Of a stretch of DNA of 64,000 nucleotides, positions 1 to 11,499 are shown in pieces; the stretch's first letter is position 1, and every line of letters begins with the position of its first letter. The stretch lies in NCBI GenBank assembly GCA_914767715.1, contig OU612067.1, forward strand, positions 5,828,001 to 5,892,000, written 5' to 3'. The stretch is from Membranipora membranacea. Taxonomy: Eukaryota > Bryozoa > Gymnolaemata > Cheilostomatida > Membraniporidae. A program made the position numbers and the translations under genes. Under the pieces are notes generated by a model that made no database searches, was not told the DNA's origin, and saw only the letters and a program-made list of their open reading frames with translations.

Positions 1-460
1 GAGACGAAGCTCATGACGGTCTATGCCAACCCAGAGAAATATGGTAACACACTATTAAACCTGCTCAGGTCGCATCCACATTCCAATAATATATGATCCC
101 ACATCGCAAAGAGCAATTGACAGTCGAGAAAAGTGAGGTGCTAATGTAAGGGAATACTAGGGAATTCACATACTCGGTTTATTCCGCCCTCAATCAAGCA
201 CATCAACCCATGAAACATGAAGCAAGATTTCAAGACACTGTAATTTGAGCAATTTGAACATTTATGATTGAGCAAGGATATAGAGACAGATTTTGAATAA
301 AATACCATGTGCAGACTTCGTTTAATCGCATTTAACTGAATGAATAAAGTTGAAAATGTTAAAGCCGCAAGGGTAAAATCTTTTTGACAACAAGTCATTT
401 TGTGCGTTGATCCGTCGATAAATAAAGTTTAATAACAAAGAACCTGAAGTGCTGTCATAC
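1..460 (-). other. Intron 2 of receptor pseudogene copy A
   Basis: This stretch lies 3' of the exon at 461-789 on the minus strand and is recognisably similar to intron 2 of copy C (about 14270-14460). Both contain the CCATGAAACATGAAGC and AAATACCATGTG words in the same order. The next exon of copy A (CUB-like domain) should lie left of the window. No coding segment is seen here. Confidence 0.55.
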
Positions 461-1782
461 CTATGTAACTCATTAGTACCCTGGGATGTCAATCCTGTAC
501 CGCAAACGTTCTTGGAATATCCAGTTTACACTTTTGCCTGCCAAGGACGTCCCTTCATCCATCACACAAATAATAGTGCTCTCACGCTCACAGCTTACTG
601 AAGAGCATCCATATATTAAGTTAAGTGCAGGCTCACAATCCCCTGCAGCCTCTATGCGGAACCGAATTCATGAGTTAGATGGGATGCCTGTTAGATTGAG
701 TCCGCAGTTAGAGACAGAAGCAGCTGCTGACATGATGAATCCATCAGCTCCAGCTGGAGCAGAGCCAGTGACACAGGCTTGTATCAGATCTAAAATTAGG
801 ATGTAGTGCATCTCTTAATATATCATGTAGTTGGCTGAAGATATTTTCAATCAATCTTTATTAAAGCAAGGTGTTAACTCCTTGATTAGAGGCACAAAGT
901 AAAAGCTAAGACTCAGACCTCAAATCCAAATCTTATGTGTATCTTATAATCCCTAAAATGCAGACCATTTAATTGGGGAAGCTAGACAATGTATTATTCA
1001 CCAAATGGCTGGTGCACATTGTCCCAGACGACCATCCCAGATAGCCATCTCAGTCAATGTGAACAAGAAAATGACACAATCCCAGACTGTCTGGGTCCGT
1101 CTGGGACAGTATCTGGAAAGTTCGTAAGCGTCAAACTTTGCCGATGCTGTCCCAGACGGACCCAGACTCATTTTGCATCTGGGTGCTATGTGAACCAGAC
1201 ATTTGGATGATCTGGGATGATCTGGGTCGATCTGGGACAACTGGGATGATCCTAAACAATGTGAACATCATCCCAGCACTATCCCAGACAATAACCTAAC
1301 TGCTAGTCTGGGATGAATTTTATAATGTGAACATAAGACTGGGACCATCTGGGATAAGCATCTGGGATGGCATCCCAATTTCATCTGGGACAATGTGAAC
1401 CAGCCATAAGAGAGATCACAAAACTGCCTTACGTAAAGAATGGTAAAATGGTAACATCAAAATTGGGTCAAAACAGCCAATCAGATTGAAAGCGAGATAC
1501 ATAGATCAGATCAGACCAGAACACCACTTATATACTGCATAACAAGCACAACAACTCATAGGTTTTGCAATGTCAGGTCTGTGTGGAGGTTATGATTATT
1601 ATGATTCGAGCCTACAATTCTAGTAGTACCCGTTGCTGTTGATAGAATGCAGTCACCTTGAATAATCCAGAAGTTAGCCTGATGAAAAGCGCATCATCGA
1701 AAGGCTCTATGCCAATCGCTCACCTGCGTGTGGGCTGTGTGCAAAAGAAGAGAATTAAAAATGTCTATAATGACTTTTCCAT
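461..1782 (-). pseudogene. Receptor copy A, disrupted (signal and first ectodomain exons)
   Basis: This is the leftmost copy of the tandem receptor family, and only its first two coding exons are inside the window. The signal-peptide exon (1782-1724) begins ATG GAA AAG like copies B and C but meets an in-frame TAG at 1767-1765 after five codons. It is 59 bases long against 61 in the intact copies. The ectodomain exon (789-461) keeps its splice sites and most residues, including SAPAGADG and the GCSSV motif. The Trp codon of the conserved PSNSW motif is TGA at 670-668. A single-base deletion near 530 shifts the frame, and a Gly codon further on has become TGA (491-489). The exon is 329 bases against 342 in copy C, which equals four codons plus one base lost. 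Several independent lesions argue against one sequencing error. The rest of the gene lies beyond the left edge. Confidence 0.85.
1005..1406. mobile_element. Foldback MITE full of CCCAGA/TCTGGG words
   Basis: The ends are inverted repeats: ATGGCTGGTGCACATTGTCC on the left and its near-complement, ending ACCAGCCA, on the right. The interior has a further inverted repeat (TGTCTGGGTCCGTCTGGGAC near 1097 against its complement near 1150) and many scattered CCCAGA/TCTGGG words. The flanks read CACC..AAGAGAGAT. The paralogous site upstream of copy C, at about 15121-15135, reads CACCTAAGAGAGAT with no insert. This shows both element boundaries and suggests a two-base TA target. No coding capacity is seen. 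Confidence 0.8.
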
Positions 1783-1970
1783 CGCTCTGTTTTATTCGAT
1801 ATTTGCTGAGGATGCCTATCGCTCTGTCTGTAGGCTGCAGCAATCTATAGTATTACAAGTATGAAACGTTGATGAAGCTGAACATGGAATCCTTGATATT
1901 GGCTAGAGTTTAGTTCAAATGTGGGAGAGAGATATACCCAAGGGTGCTGAGGGGCTGGAACAATTATTCA

Positions 1971-2080
1971 TGATAGCTCCCCAGTGGGAGTTGAACCCGC
2001 GACTCCTGCAGAACTAATCGCCTTGTAGTGAATGGCAAGCAAGTGCTTCTCGATAACCGCTAACCAATTGTGCCGTCTCA
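1971..2080 (-). repeat. tRNA-like SINE fragment
   Basis: Read on the minus strand this contains GGTTAGCGG-type A-box sequence and a B-box-like GGTTCAACTCC, followed by CCCACTGGGGAG. The same unit sits at 15761-15870 in the duplicated flank. It has no clear complete cloverleaf, so it is called a tRNA-derived SINE remnant and not a tRNA gene. Confidence 0.45.
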
Positions 2081-2288
2081 CATTGCCACTATCCTGAAAA
2101 AATAATGAGTTGATGACGCTAATTAGCAAGTCCGCAATTCACTGCTGGGAGTTGTGGAGATTGGCTCTAGTTAAATGGGAGAGAGAACTCAGTAAAGACA
2201 AGCTGACCTCACCTCATCGGTATCGTACTATATATTACTACTACAACTCACTTTCTGTCATCTGAAATTAAATTTTAATGCCACTTAC

Positions 2289-2335
2289 CCGAAATAGTTC
2301 CTAAATATCAATGAGTTTAGCGTTCTATGCAGTGT
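2289..2335 (-). other. Putative 5' untranslated exon of copy A (donor at 2288)
   Basis: On the minus strand the sequence TATTTCG|G-GTAAGTGGCATT is a strong donor that recurs upstream of copies B (9129) and C (16091). The acceptor would be the conserved CAG/TAG just before the ATATCGAA leader of the signal-peptide exon. No ATG is needed in it, so it is read as a noncoding first exon. Its 5' end is not determined. Confidence 0.45.
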
Positions 2336-3045
2336 ATCACGAGTCACTATCTCACATGACTCTTTATCCTCTCCCTGATTCAGCGGGTTTAGTTTGACTT
2401 TTTACTTTGCCTCTTGTCAAACACGCCATTGGCTTAGCAAGGTCACTCTACTTCTCTATATTTCTTTTATCAAACACACATTGAAATACTGAATCAATCT
2501 AAACAGTGACCGCATTGCTTGGATTGCTTTAAATAATTTGTTGGTCATGTGACACACTCTATTCACAGGCTTGCAATGGCTAACGATTGCCTCAGCTCTA
2601 ACTTCCTCGTTATGGGAGAGGTTACATAATGGAGGATTTATTCTTCTCTCTTTGACGAAGCAACAGGGATGTCTTAAACTAGATCAAACATGATCCAAAT
2701 TGCTTGCGTTTAGGGTTCGAGCCGCCGCTGGCTCACCAGTGAAATGGGAATGTTCGGACAGCTGGCAAATTGGATCAAACTAGTTCTATTTTTAGATGCA
2801 GGGAAGCATATTACATGATTATCCACATGACAAAATCGAAAATGGGACAATAAGTTCAAAAAATTGTTCGCTTGGCATTTTAAAGTTTGATAAATGTGTA
2901 GAGAGACCACTGCAATCGAAGCTGTCTGCCAACTTTATTTCTCTTTGATAAAATTATCTTGAGCGTTTACAGACCTAAGTGTGATAGGATTGAGGATTGA
3001 CGTCGTAGCTTTGACTTACATTTTTTGACATTTGTTAATGATTGC

Positions 3046-3585
3046 CGCTCCACCCAGGAACTAACTTTGTCTATTTATGTTAACCTAGTACCTGTCTACC
3101 TGATTCTTGTTCAACTCCCTGTCTACAAACAGAAATTACGAGCGTTGCAAATCTTTAGCAGTGGCAGATTTGTCTTAAAAGTAGTCTGACATAATAGTCT
3201 CAAAATAAGGCTGGATATGTATACGCCAATATTATTTTAAATTGTTAAATATATAAATTATGATTAGCAGTAGTAGCTAATCCATAAGTTTTGAATATTA
3301 ACTCAGTGCAACAATGAAAATATATTGTAGGAATATTTATGTAGCATGACACACACGATCCGAGTGAGCATTTATAGGAATGGAGCTCTGACTTTCTCAT
3401 GATGGGCCTGGACTTTTAATAAAAATGAGGCTCAAAAGACAGCACGACCGTGATAGCTGTGAATAGAATGTTTTATCAACTTATACACTGTTTTGAGATG
3501 ATGTGTACAGATCCCTAGATATTAACATCACTTCTTGCTTAAACCCTTCACCATTTCCAGAATGATCTCCTTCTATGCTACATGC
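3046..3585. other. Intergenic, 3' side of receptor copy B
   Basis: AT-rich sequence between the duplicated flank of copy A and the stop codon of copy B. It should contain the 3' untranslated region of copy B, but I see no clear polyadenylation signal on the minus strand and no open frame. Confidence 0.4.
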
Positions 3586-6500
3586 TTACTGTCTGACGTG
3601 TTCAACAACAGTCAGCTTTGAGATATCAACATAGCCGTTAGCTTCATCTGCTCTCATATTTGTTTCCTGTTGTTCTGTGTCTTCAGACAAACTGTAAGGG
3701 GATGGCGGCTGTGGGCTGTCTGCTATCTGAATGGATGCTGATGGTACTGAAGGCTCCAGTGCATGATTCACAGAGTCAGATGTGGTATCAGCTAAATTAT
3801 ATTCGCTGTCAGGTTCCGCTGTATCCTCATATTCAGCACCTTGTTCACCTGGCTTGGCATAAACATGTGTTTCTTCTTTTGATGCTGTTGGAATAGTGTA
3901 AACACCATCAGTAGCTCTTTCTCTGCCAAGGTCTTGGTCCACGTAGCAGTAGTTGTGGTCTTGTGAGTTATATTCTTTATTTCCATTACGGCCATCAGCT
4001 ACATAATAGACAGATTATGAATGAGCGACATCATAAAAAGAGCATGGCAAAATATTACTTTTATGAGTAAAAACTAGTGGACAGCAAACTCTTAGTTTGG
4101 GAGGAGATTGTTTTTCACATTGGCTGGATGGAGAAATATAAGAGGTTGATTTTTATAGTATTCATGTTTCCTCTGAATATTGGAACAATTATTGAACAGA
4201 GTTTAGGAGCCAGCAAATATTTTGGATATTGATCGGTGGGTCTACAAACCTGCGGTGGTGAAGGCATAAGCAGCGTTGTGTGCCCCGCTCTTTTCTCCAT
4301 CCTCAGGCTTCCCAAAACATGAGCTGCAACTATAACATACTGATTATCAGACAGTGCAGTGCAATGACTTTTGTGCAAGAATATAAGCAAACTTTATTTA
4401 GATCCAACCGTACTTTGAAATTTTGTTTTAAACTTTACTTTTCTTTCTTTCATATATTGAAATCAGAAAAAATCTTATGGTCTTTATATCAAAGATGTGG
4501 TCGCAGCATTGGTCCTCACGCTCAGATTAGGAATTTCGATTATGATGGCATTAGAAAATTTTTATTAAATTTTTGAGATCTCAGAAACCTCTTTTTTATT
4601 CTGATTGTTGATTCTTACCTCAGTCCGTATGCTCTGATAAGAAGAAAAGAGAAGACAATTGTTATTATAACCAGAAGTAATCCCAGAACGATGCATACTG
4701 CAGTCAGACTTCTAATGGTAGATTTATCAGCAAGTACTTCTTTATTCTCTGTTACCGCTTTGCTTTCTGTTAAGCTGAGTTCAGCTGCTGTGTTCAAAGA
4801 CATCAGTGATTCTGTAACTTCAGTAATAGATCTAGTAGTGCTTAGGGAGGTTTCTCCAGGTTTTGTGTCTACAGATGTTGTCGAACTGGTCCCTGCAGGG
4901 AAAAACAGAAGTGCAGCATTTAAGATATGCAAATGGTCAATAAACTGTGTACAAATATCAGCCAAATTGCACTGAAATCAATTAGAAGACTTCCTGAAAT
5001 GCTCCATCATCATCCATTGTCTGCAACTGTCTGACGGCAGGTGCAGTGTATGTGTGACTTACAAGGTTAGTGTGTTATTAGAATATCCAGTGTCATTATG
5101 CAAGAAAGAATTCATAGTTATGGTGCTTCGTTGGCAGTGAACATTCATTTAATTGTGCAGAAGGTTATCCCCTCTAGAGTACAGGTACAGGGACCCATAG
5201 TACACAAGCCACACCCTATTACTTGCCCGCCGGAATCCCGGCTACTCTTTTTATCGAATAGGCAGGGGGATCTTTTAACTGCATGTGGGGTGTGGTATTT
5301 TAGTCCCGTTCGGCAAGGACCAATTCAGAAATGACTTCCGGCGCCGGGAATTGAACCTGGATCTCACAGATCACAAGTCCGCACCCTTGACCACCAGACC
5401 ACTCCTGACTCCTAACTCGTGAAAACCTCTACTTTTGGATTTTATAATGGAAGTGTCTCTATGTCCTTCCTCAATAATCATTGAATTAAAGGTTGAAAAT
5501 TGTGCTTTATATAGAGTTGGTTTTTATTTCCGGGTAGCCCTACCTTCGGTTGATATGATTAGTTCCTCCTTGGGCGTTAACTTCACAACTACAAATAAGA
5601 ATCAAAAATCTGTCTTAGAACGCTTAGTTTGGTGGGTGGGGGCTTGTCGAAACAGTGGTACTACTCATAGCTGCAATTTTATACCAGCAGATTAATTTGT
5701 TTAGAACAGACAATGGTCTGGGCAGTATGAGGAGACATTGCCCCTATAGCTGTAGCCAGCTACACTTGCGTTCATTTGGGGAGCAAAAAAACAGACTTAA
5801 ATAAATCTTAAAATAACATTAAATAGCCTGATCATTGTAAATCGTGTGTGGATGTGTATAACTATTATGTCTTACAGATAGGACAGGAAAGCTCAGATAT
5901 ATTCATTGTTTACAATTTTTTCTGATATTTCATTTTGGAATCACAACAAGTCTCTCTCCATTTTCATTCTGTGATATGTATTGAATTGATCAGCGACTTG
6001 GGCTGAACCTAGCTTTTATCATTTTGTAAGTCTATGACAATAATTAAGCATACTAAGTACCTTTGTATTGAAGCAGAAATCCATGATCCTTCATTGATTT
6101 CTCTGCGACTAGACGTAAATATACCGACTTCGTATCTTCACTGGACACAATAATATGGGTGGAAGAGACCTTGTCTATATCGTGTATCTCCGGTTCCGTA
6201 ATTATTTGAATAAAATTCTTATTGCGATCCTTTTTTAGCTTTCCCTCAAGAAACACAAGAGAAACAGCAAATGGGTAATCCTTGGATTGGAAGTTCATTC
6301 CAATTGTTGAATCAGCCATCTCTAAATCTTTGCTTAGGTATTTGGAATGACTGACAACATAGCCGTGATCACCATTCACATTAGCATTCCTCGTTACACC
6401 ATCCCCTAAGGGCATAGCCAGAGCAACTGATAAGAAATGTAAAATAAAGCGATGCATGTAGTATAGACTGAGATAGGGAACACTGTTAGACATGGAGTCT

Positions 6501-8144
6501 CATTGTCTACTAATCAAGTTAGGGATGTATCAACTTAGATAATCCCCAACACAAATTGACTCCACAGCAAAGTATTTGCCAGCAGAACCATCATGTTGTG
6601 CTACCTAAGGTACTAATGACTGATAAATAAACATAGAATGAAATTAGCCAAGGAAGCTACATGGGACTATATAAAGTTAGTGGATTCTGCCGAAAAACAA
6701 GTTATGCATATCTAGGCCATGAAATATGAAGCAGTACCAAGTGTGAGACATTGTAATGAGTGTAAAATTGAAGTTATGCGGAAGAGGGACCATGCAGAGT
6801 TATCTTGTAAATTTGCATTTTAGCATGAATGAATGAACATTGAATGAGCTGAATAAAATGACATGTACAAAGTACAAATTAAACTAGGTGAAGCCACAAG
6901 TGAGAATTTTTAGGTTTTTTTGCTCTATTAAAACACCTGATGAATGTTGACAAAACGACCCTTGGTTGTCCTACCTGTATAACTCATTAGTACTCTGGGA
7001 TGTCCATCCTGTTGAGCAAACATTCTTGGTAAATCCAGTTGCACGGTGTTGCCTGTCGAGGGCTTCCCTGCATTCATCACACAAATTATAGATTTATCTT
7101 GTTCACAAAGATCAATGTCTACAGAAGAGCATCCGTTTATTGAGTCTTCTGCCTGCTCACAATCGTGTTCTGAATCGTCTCTGATCTCTAAGCGGAACCG
7201 AATCCATGAGTTTGATGGGATGTCTGTTAGATTGAGTTGGCAGTTAGAGCCTGTAATGGTTTGTGAAGCTGTTGTCGACATAATCAATCCATCAGCTCCA
7301 GCTGGAGCAGACAGGGTGATACAGGCTGGTATCAGATCTAAAATTAGAAAGTAATCCATTCACTTTAAATAGCCGATCGCTATTTATGTAGGCCAAAGAA
7401 ACAGAGCTTTATAAAAAGAGGCAAGCCCTTCCATAGGGGCGACACAAACTGAGATATTTTTGGCTATAGTTAGGAAGTTTAACTTGAGCCGAAATCTGAA
7501 TCTAGAAGTTATATATAACCCCTAGACCCTAAAAGCAGAGTCTTTAAAACAATTTCATACATATAATATATATAATAATAGTTTCCCAAAGACAGATAAC
7601 ATCACTTCTGTCTGAAATGTTATGATTGATACGACCACAAGAGTTTCAATAGTAGCAAGGTTGTACCATGTACCGATTAGATGGACCAGATGGATCAGAT
7701 CTAACCCATTGTTACCCAGATTAGCTCTTTTGAACATGGATGATGAGGCAATCACTCATTAATTCTATTTAACAGTGAGGTTATTGCCGGTGTGGGGGTT
7801 ATGATCTTCAGCCTGCATTCTAATGATACCCAATTCTGTTGATAGAAGTTAACCTACCTAAATTGATCCAGAAGTTTGCATAATGAAAGATATATCACCA
7901 AGAATTCCAGTCACTAACCTGCTTGTATCATTAACTTGTGTCGCTAACCTGCCGGTGTGGGGGTTATGATCTTCAGCCTGCATTCTAATGATACCCAATT
8001 CTGTTGATAGAAGTTAACCTACCTAAATTGATCCAGAAGTTTGCATAATGAAAGATATCTCACCAAGAATTCCAGTCACTAACCTGCTTGTATCATTGGT
8101 GTGTAGGATAACAAAAGTATGAATACAAATATTAACTTCTCCAT
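3586..8144 (-). CDS. Receptor copy B: six-Cys domain, CUB-like domain, TM helix, tyrosine-rich tail
   Basis: Six coding exons join in frame into 516 residues: 8144-8084, 7337-6975, 6426-6061, 4892-4619, 4323-4250 and 3998-3586. Exon 1 encodes a signal peptide (MEKLIFVFILLLSY...). Exon 2 is an ectodomain with six cysteines. Exon 3 starts GYVVSHSKY and ends GFLLQYKG, the edge strands of a CUB domain, but has no cysteine. Exon 4 is a Ser/Thr-rich stalk followed by a helix (CIVLGLLLVIITIVFSFLL) and a basic stop-transfer sequence. Exon 5 encodes SCFGKPED...NAAYAF. Exon 6 is an acidic tail with tyrosines in YCYVD, YTIP, YAKP, YNLAD, YSLSE and GYVDISK. The ectodomain introns are all phase 1. It is probably a type I membrane receptor whose tail recruits SH2 proteins when phosphorylated. 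There is no kinase domain. Ligand and family name are not recognised. Confidence 0.85.
5140..5412 (-). repeat. tRNA-derived SINE in intron 3 of copy B
   Basis: The minus strand reads GGAGTGGTCTGGTGG (A box) and AGGTTCAATTCCCGG (B box) about 50 bases apart, near 5345-5405. A body with a GC-rich, partly palindromic segment follows, including GGGATTCCGGCGGGC. Spacing and boxes fit a tRNA-like SINE head, and the element ends in AT-rich sequence near 5140. Confidence 0.7.
7786..8097. repeat. 165-bp tandem duplication over the copy B signal-exon donor
   Basis: The segment starting GCCGGTGTGGGGGTTATGAT at 7786 is repeated from 7951, and I see only one mismatch across about 147 bases. The right copy includes the last bases and donor site of the signal-peptide exon of copy B (CAAGCAG|GTTAGT). 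The left copy repeats that donor within the intron. Near-identity indicates a recent event. Confidence 0.9.
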
Positions 8145-8300
8145 TGCTCCACTTTTGTTCGATATTGGCTAAGTATGCTAACGATCTGTATGCACGGCAG
8201 CAGAAATCTATTGGAAAAGGAAAACAAAAAAGCTGGACATGGGCCCATTGTAGACCAAGTTTGGTCCATTTGCCTGCATTCAGAGTTGCTCCCCTACTTA

Positions 8301-8480
8301 GGAGTAGGAGGTGGCTCAGTTGGTTAGGGCACCATTGTTGAAGGTCAAGGGTTCAAATCCCACTGCAGCTGGGTTAGGTTGGCCCCCCGATGTGCTCCGA
8401 CCTGCCTGCAAACAGCAGAGAGTAATTTAGTACAGTTTTTGCTGCTTCACAACTAAGGCACTAATATTTCACTGCCCATG
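8301..8480 (+). repeat. tRNA-derived SINE
   Basis: It contains GTGGCTCAGTTGGTTAGGGC (A box) and, 34 bases on, GGGTTCAAATCCC (B box), in the layout of a tRNA-like SINE head. A body with GGTTGGCCCCCCGATGTGCT follows. It lies in the presumed first intron of copy B, antisense to the gene. Confidence 0.7.
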
Positions 8481-8772
8481 CTTCGGGATATTGCGTGTGA
8501 TAAGACGTCTGATTTTAATCATCCTTTTTAATCAACCCTCCACTTGTTCAAGTGACAAATGGAGGAGGAACAACTGGAAGGCAGAAAAACTGGATCAAAC
8601 TTGATCATGGGATCATTGAGGGTGCATAGAATCAGCATGGTTCTAAATTGATGCTGAAATTTCAATTGATTTGTCTTCTCATAACAAGGAGGAAGGCTTT
8701 CTTTCATATAGCTGCTACTATATGTATCAGATGCAGGCGTAAAATAGACTGCTTTTGTTATGTAAGAGTATG

Positions 8773-8819
8773 TACCATAGACAAAAACACAAAACCTGTT
8801 GTATGTTTTGTCTATGGTA
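8773..8819. repeat. Short inverted repeat
   Basis: The arms TACCATAGACAAAAACA and TGTTTTGTCTATGGTA are almost perfectly complementary around a loop of about 14 bases. Its position and size suggest a short MITE or hairpin relic. Confidence 0.6.
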
Positions 8820-8890
8820 TGAGCAGTAAAGAGACGTTTACCCATCAACAGCATGACATGGAGTAAATACATATTACTCTCATTTTCTCT

Positions 8891-9062
8891 AGAGCAAGTT
8901 TCTCCCTCTGTGGTAGCGGAACTACATTGCAACAAATCTAGTATTGGTAAAGTTGTGTATCGAGGTGACGCGGTATCCGACAGCGCCTCGATATCCGACA
9001 GCGCCTCGATACTTGACTTCTACAATATAACTCTGCCACCACAGAGGGAACAAACTTGTTCT
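8891..9062. mobile_element. MITE with CCCTCTGTGGTGG inverted termini
   Basis: The left end AGAGCAAGTTTCTCCCTCTG is complementary to the right end, CAGAGGGAACAAACTTGTTC with minor mismatches. The centre holds two copies of an 18-base CGACAGCGCCTCGATA unit. A matching single end occurs at 24608-24635, so this is a dispersed family. Confidence 0.7.
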
Positions 9063-9128
9063 ACTTTTGCGTTCAACCAACGTTCGCCATGAATAGTATG
9101 AACTGAGATTGTTTTTAATGCCACTTAC

Positions 9129-9175
9129 CCAGAGAAACTCCTAGATAATTATGAAAGATGCCTAAGCAGACTGTT
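9129..9175 (-). other. Putative 5' untranslated exon of copy B
   Basis: The minus-strand donor CTCTGG|GTAAGTGGCATTAAAA corresponds to the conserved donors at 2289 and 16091 upstream of copies A and C. The 5' limit is unknown. Confidence 0.4.
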
Positions 9176-9185
9176 TAGAATCCCA

Positions 9186-9600
9186 CTCCAGTGTGGGGGA
9201 TTTCAGTCTTTGACTGTTATATATATTAAGGACTGAGGACACATTCTATTCATACATTCTAATCATACATTCTATTCTTACACAAGTTTTGTCTGTTATA
9301 ATAATCCTTTATAAATGCTACGACTGTAACTATTTTTAGCAAGCTTACACCCTTCCCTCTTACAACTTGTCACTTCATGTATGCTAGCGGACGGGACTAA
9401 ACGCACTGTATATTTTTACTGATTAATACATTAAATCTTTGTAACTCTGTTAGTTTTAGTTAGATAGTTAGTACACAATAAAATCATAGTATAGTCGATA
9501 AACAACACATTTTTTATGTCTGGCTGGTAGCCTTGATTTAAACAGACTTTTTGACTGGCAGGTTGCTGTGAGGCTTTACGCGTTCATCCGAACAAGTTGG
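9186..9600. repeat. Conserved 5'-flank block shared with copy D (left)
   Basis: This block is similar in the same orientation to about 23150-23545. Shared words in order include TTTCAGTCYTTGACTGTTA, ACATTCTATTCA, GTTTTGTCTGTT, AAATGCTA, TTAGTTTTAGTTAG, AATAAAATCRTAG and AAACAGACTTTTYGACTGGC. Both blocks lie upstream of receptor genes, so this is probably an old duplicated 5' flank. A dispersed repeat is the alternative. Confidence 0.65.
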
Positions 9601-11499
9601 ATATCGGGACTTATTAAGCCAAACACATCCAACACAGTTAATGCACAGTAGCTGCTGGCTATCCTGACAAGATAGAATTTCCCAACACCAGTCAGTTTCT
9701 CACAAAGATAACAAGTTAGTTTGACTTTTTTCTTTGCCTATTGTTTGCTGAGTAGCTCTCATGTCATTTGACTTGCATTTTGTTGCACATTCACCTTACT
9801 TCTCTCACTCTGTCTTTCTTTTATTAATCGCTCATTCATTCTAGCAGTGACTGCATTCTTAAATCAGGGTATAATGTGTCTATCATGTGACATGCGATTT
9901 GCTATACATAGACTCAAAGTGACAATTGTTTGATACTTCCTTATTATGGGCAGGTTACTCTGAAAAATGTATTATATTTTCGTCTCTTGATGAAATGAGA
10001 CTAATACAAGCTCTCAATCAATCCAAATATAGAATATGAACCATTCTCGCCATATGTCAATATTCAAAAAATGGTGGTCTGATAAATATTTTCTGAGAGC
10101 ACTGAAGTCAAAGCTGCAGTCTCTCTGTTAAAGTCATGTACACATTTCTCATTCAGTAATAAAGCAGTTAGAGTATAGTAGAATAAATGATTGAATTGAA
10201 TTATCGGCTTGTCGGGATAACTTGCTGAATGGAACTAGCTAGAATACCGGTATCTAACTTATGGACATATCAAATCAGGAGCTGTCTCGATGTCTTACAT
10301 TAAGCAGATCAAATATCGTCTGTTAAGCCTAGACTTTTGGCAACAGAAAACATTGGGAGCAAAATGGATCCACATTGTGACTGAGCACCTCTTGAATGTG
10401 ACTCAAGAAAACAGTTCAATATTTTTTTCCGATCCAAACCTAAGTTCATTTGCAAACAAGCAAGTCACTGGTCACCTCCTTATCTATATGTTTCACACGA
10501 CACTAGTCATGAGTCACTACTGGGCTTGTAAACAACAAAAACATTTTCAACCCTCAGAGGAAGATAAAGAAAATAATCTCCTTATGTTTTTCTAGCTATG
10601 AGTGACTCGTGTTAGGTAGCTACTGTGCATTAGCTGTGTTGGAAGTTCCAACACAGCTAATGCACAGCAGCTAGTTGTTAGGCAACTTGTTAATCTTCTG
10701 GAAGCTCTTCTGATGGTCGTTTCTATGGGACAGCCTCGTTATATTTTCTGTAGCCTCCCATCCCATCTATGAACTTCAATTGTCCTCAAAATCTCTAAAG
10801 CTTTCAAAATTCAATACAGGAGTTATTTTTTCTTTATGTGTCAGAACACAACTCCTAATCTGTAAATCAGACTTTGTCATTATCCTGTTCATCCAGGGAG
10901 GGTGGTTCATCCCCCTTTATTCTTGATGATCTTAGCCTAACTGTTCTTAGTTGATGGTTGTTGGTTTGGGAGAAGAGAGAGGAAGCAACTCTATCAAATT
11001 CTTTCATTCACACTGTCAAGGAACCAAACCTCATGAGAGGAGGGTTATGCAAAATACCTTTCAGACATCAAAGGAATGAAAACATGAGTAGAAAAGAATC
11101 TAGATGTATATCAACAATCGACATACAGATATATTGTGGATATGTGATGTAAACTGTGCTGTACACCATAATTTTTGGAGAAGATCTTAGTGCCAACGGT
11201 CAACGACCATAATATATCAGAAAATATAAAAAATGTTTGAAATATAAATTTTGAATATAGAAGCATGGAGAATTCTTCCTGATAGAAGGTAGTCACATTT
11301 CTGTAACAAGGAACACTATTAAGATCAATAAGAAAAGTGTTCTAACCTTTCGTTGCAATATTAGTAAAAGAAATCTCATAAGATAGAAAAAAACAGCAAG
11401 GCAATCGATGGAAAGCAAGAGATACGATATTTGTTTTTAAGAAAAGTGGTGTTCAAAAAGAATTTCTACATCCATGTATAATTCTGCGACTTTGATGTC
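9601..11499. other. Intergenic between receptor copies B and C
   Basis: No host gene is seen. Between 9720 and 10000 the sequence is weakly similar to the 5' flanks of copies A (about 2390-2670) and C (about 16195-16470), including TAGTTTGACTTTTT and TGTGACA words, so it probably holds the copy B promoter region. The open frame at 10290-10595 has no recognisable feature. The 3' untranslated region of copy C should lie near 11400-11500. Confidence 0.45.
10617..10673. repeat. Near-perfect hairpin with 28-base arms
   Basis: The left arm TAGCTACTGTGCATTAGCTG... and the right arm ...CAGCTAATGCACAGCAGCTA pair with one mismatch around a single-base centre. A lone right-arm-like segment is at about 9630-9656. 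It looks like the joined termini of a MITE. Confidence 0.8.

Larger units (their letters stand above)
806..3045. repeat. Segmental duplication, left copy (5' flank of copy A)
   Basis: Apart from the MITE at 1005-1406 and small indels, this block matches 14880-16857 in the same orientation. Agreement is very high over 2680-3045. The match stops abruptly after TTTGTTAATGATTGC. It covers the signal-peptide exon, the putative 5' untranslated exon donor and the presumed promoter of receptor copy A, so the duplication carried the gene with its own 5' flank. Confidence 0.85.

Noticed and set aside
486-806. Plus-strand open frame of 106 codons, with a similar one at 7046-7354
   Set aside because: These are shadows of the six-Cys domain exons on the minus strand. 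They recur only because the exons are paralogous.
998-1240. Overlapping open frames on both strands at 989-1240 with matching peptides
   Set aside because: The similarity between strands comes from the palindromic MITE. There is no gene context.
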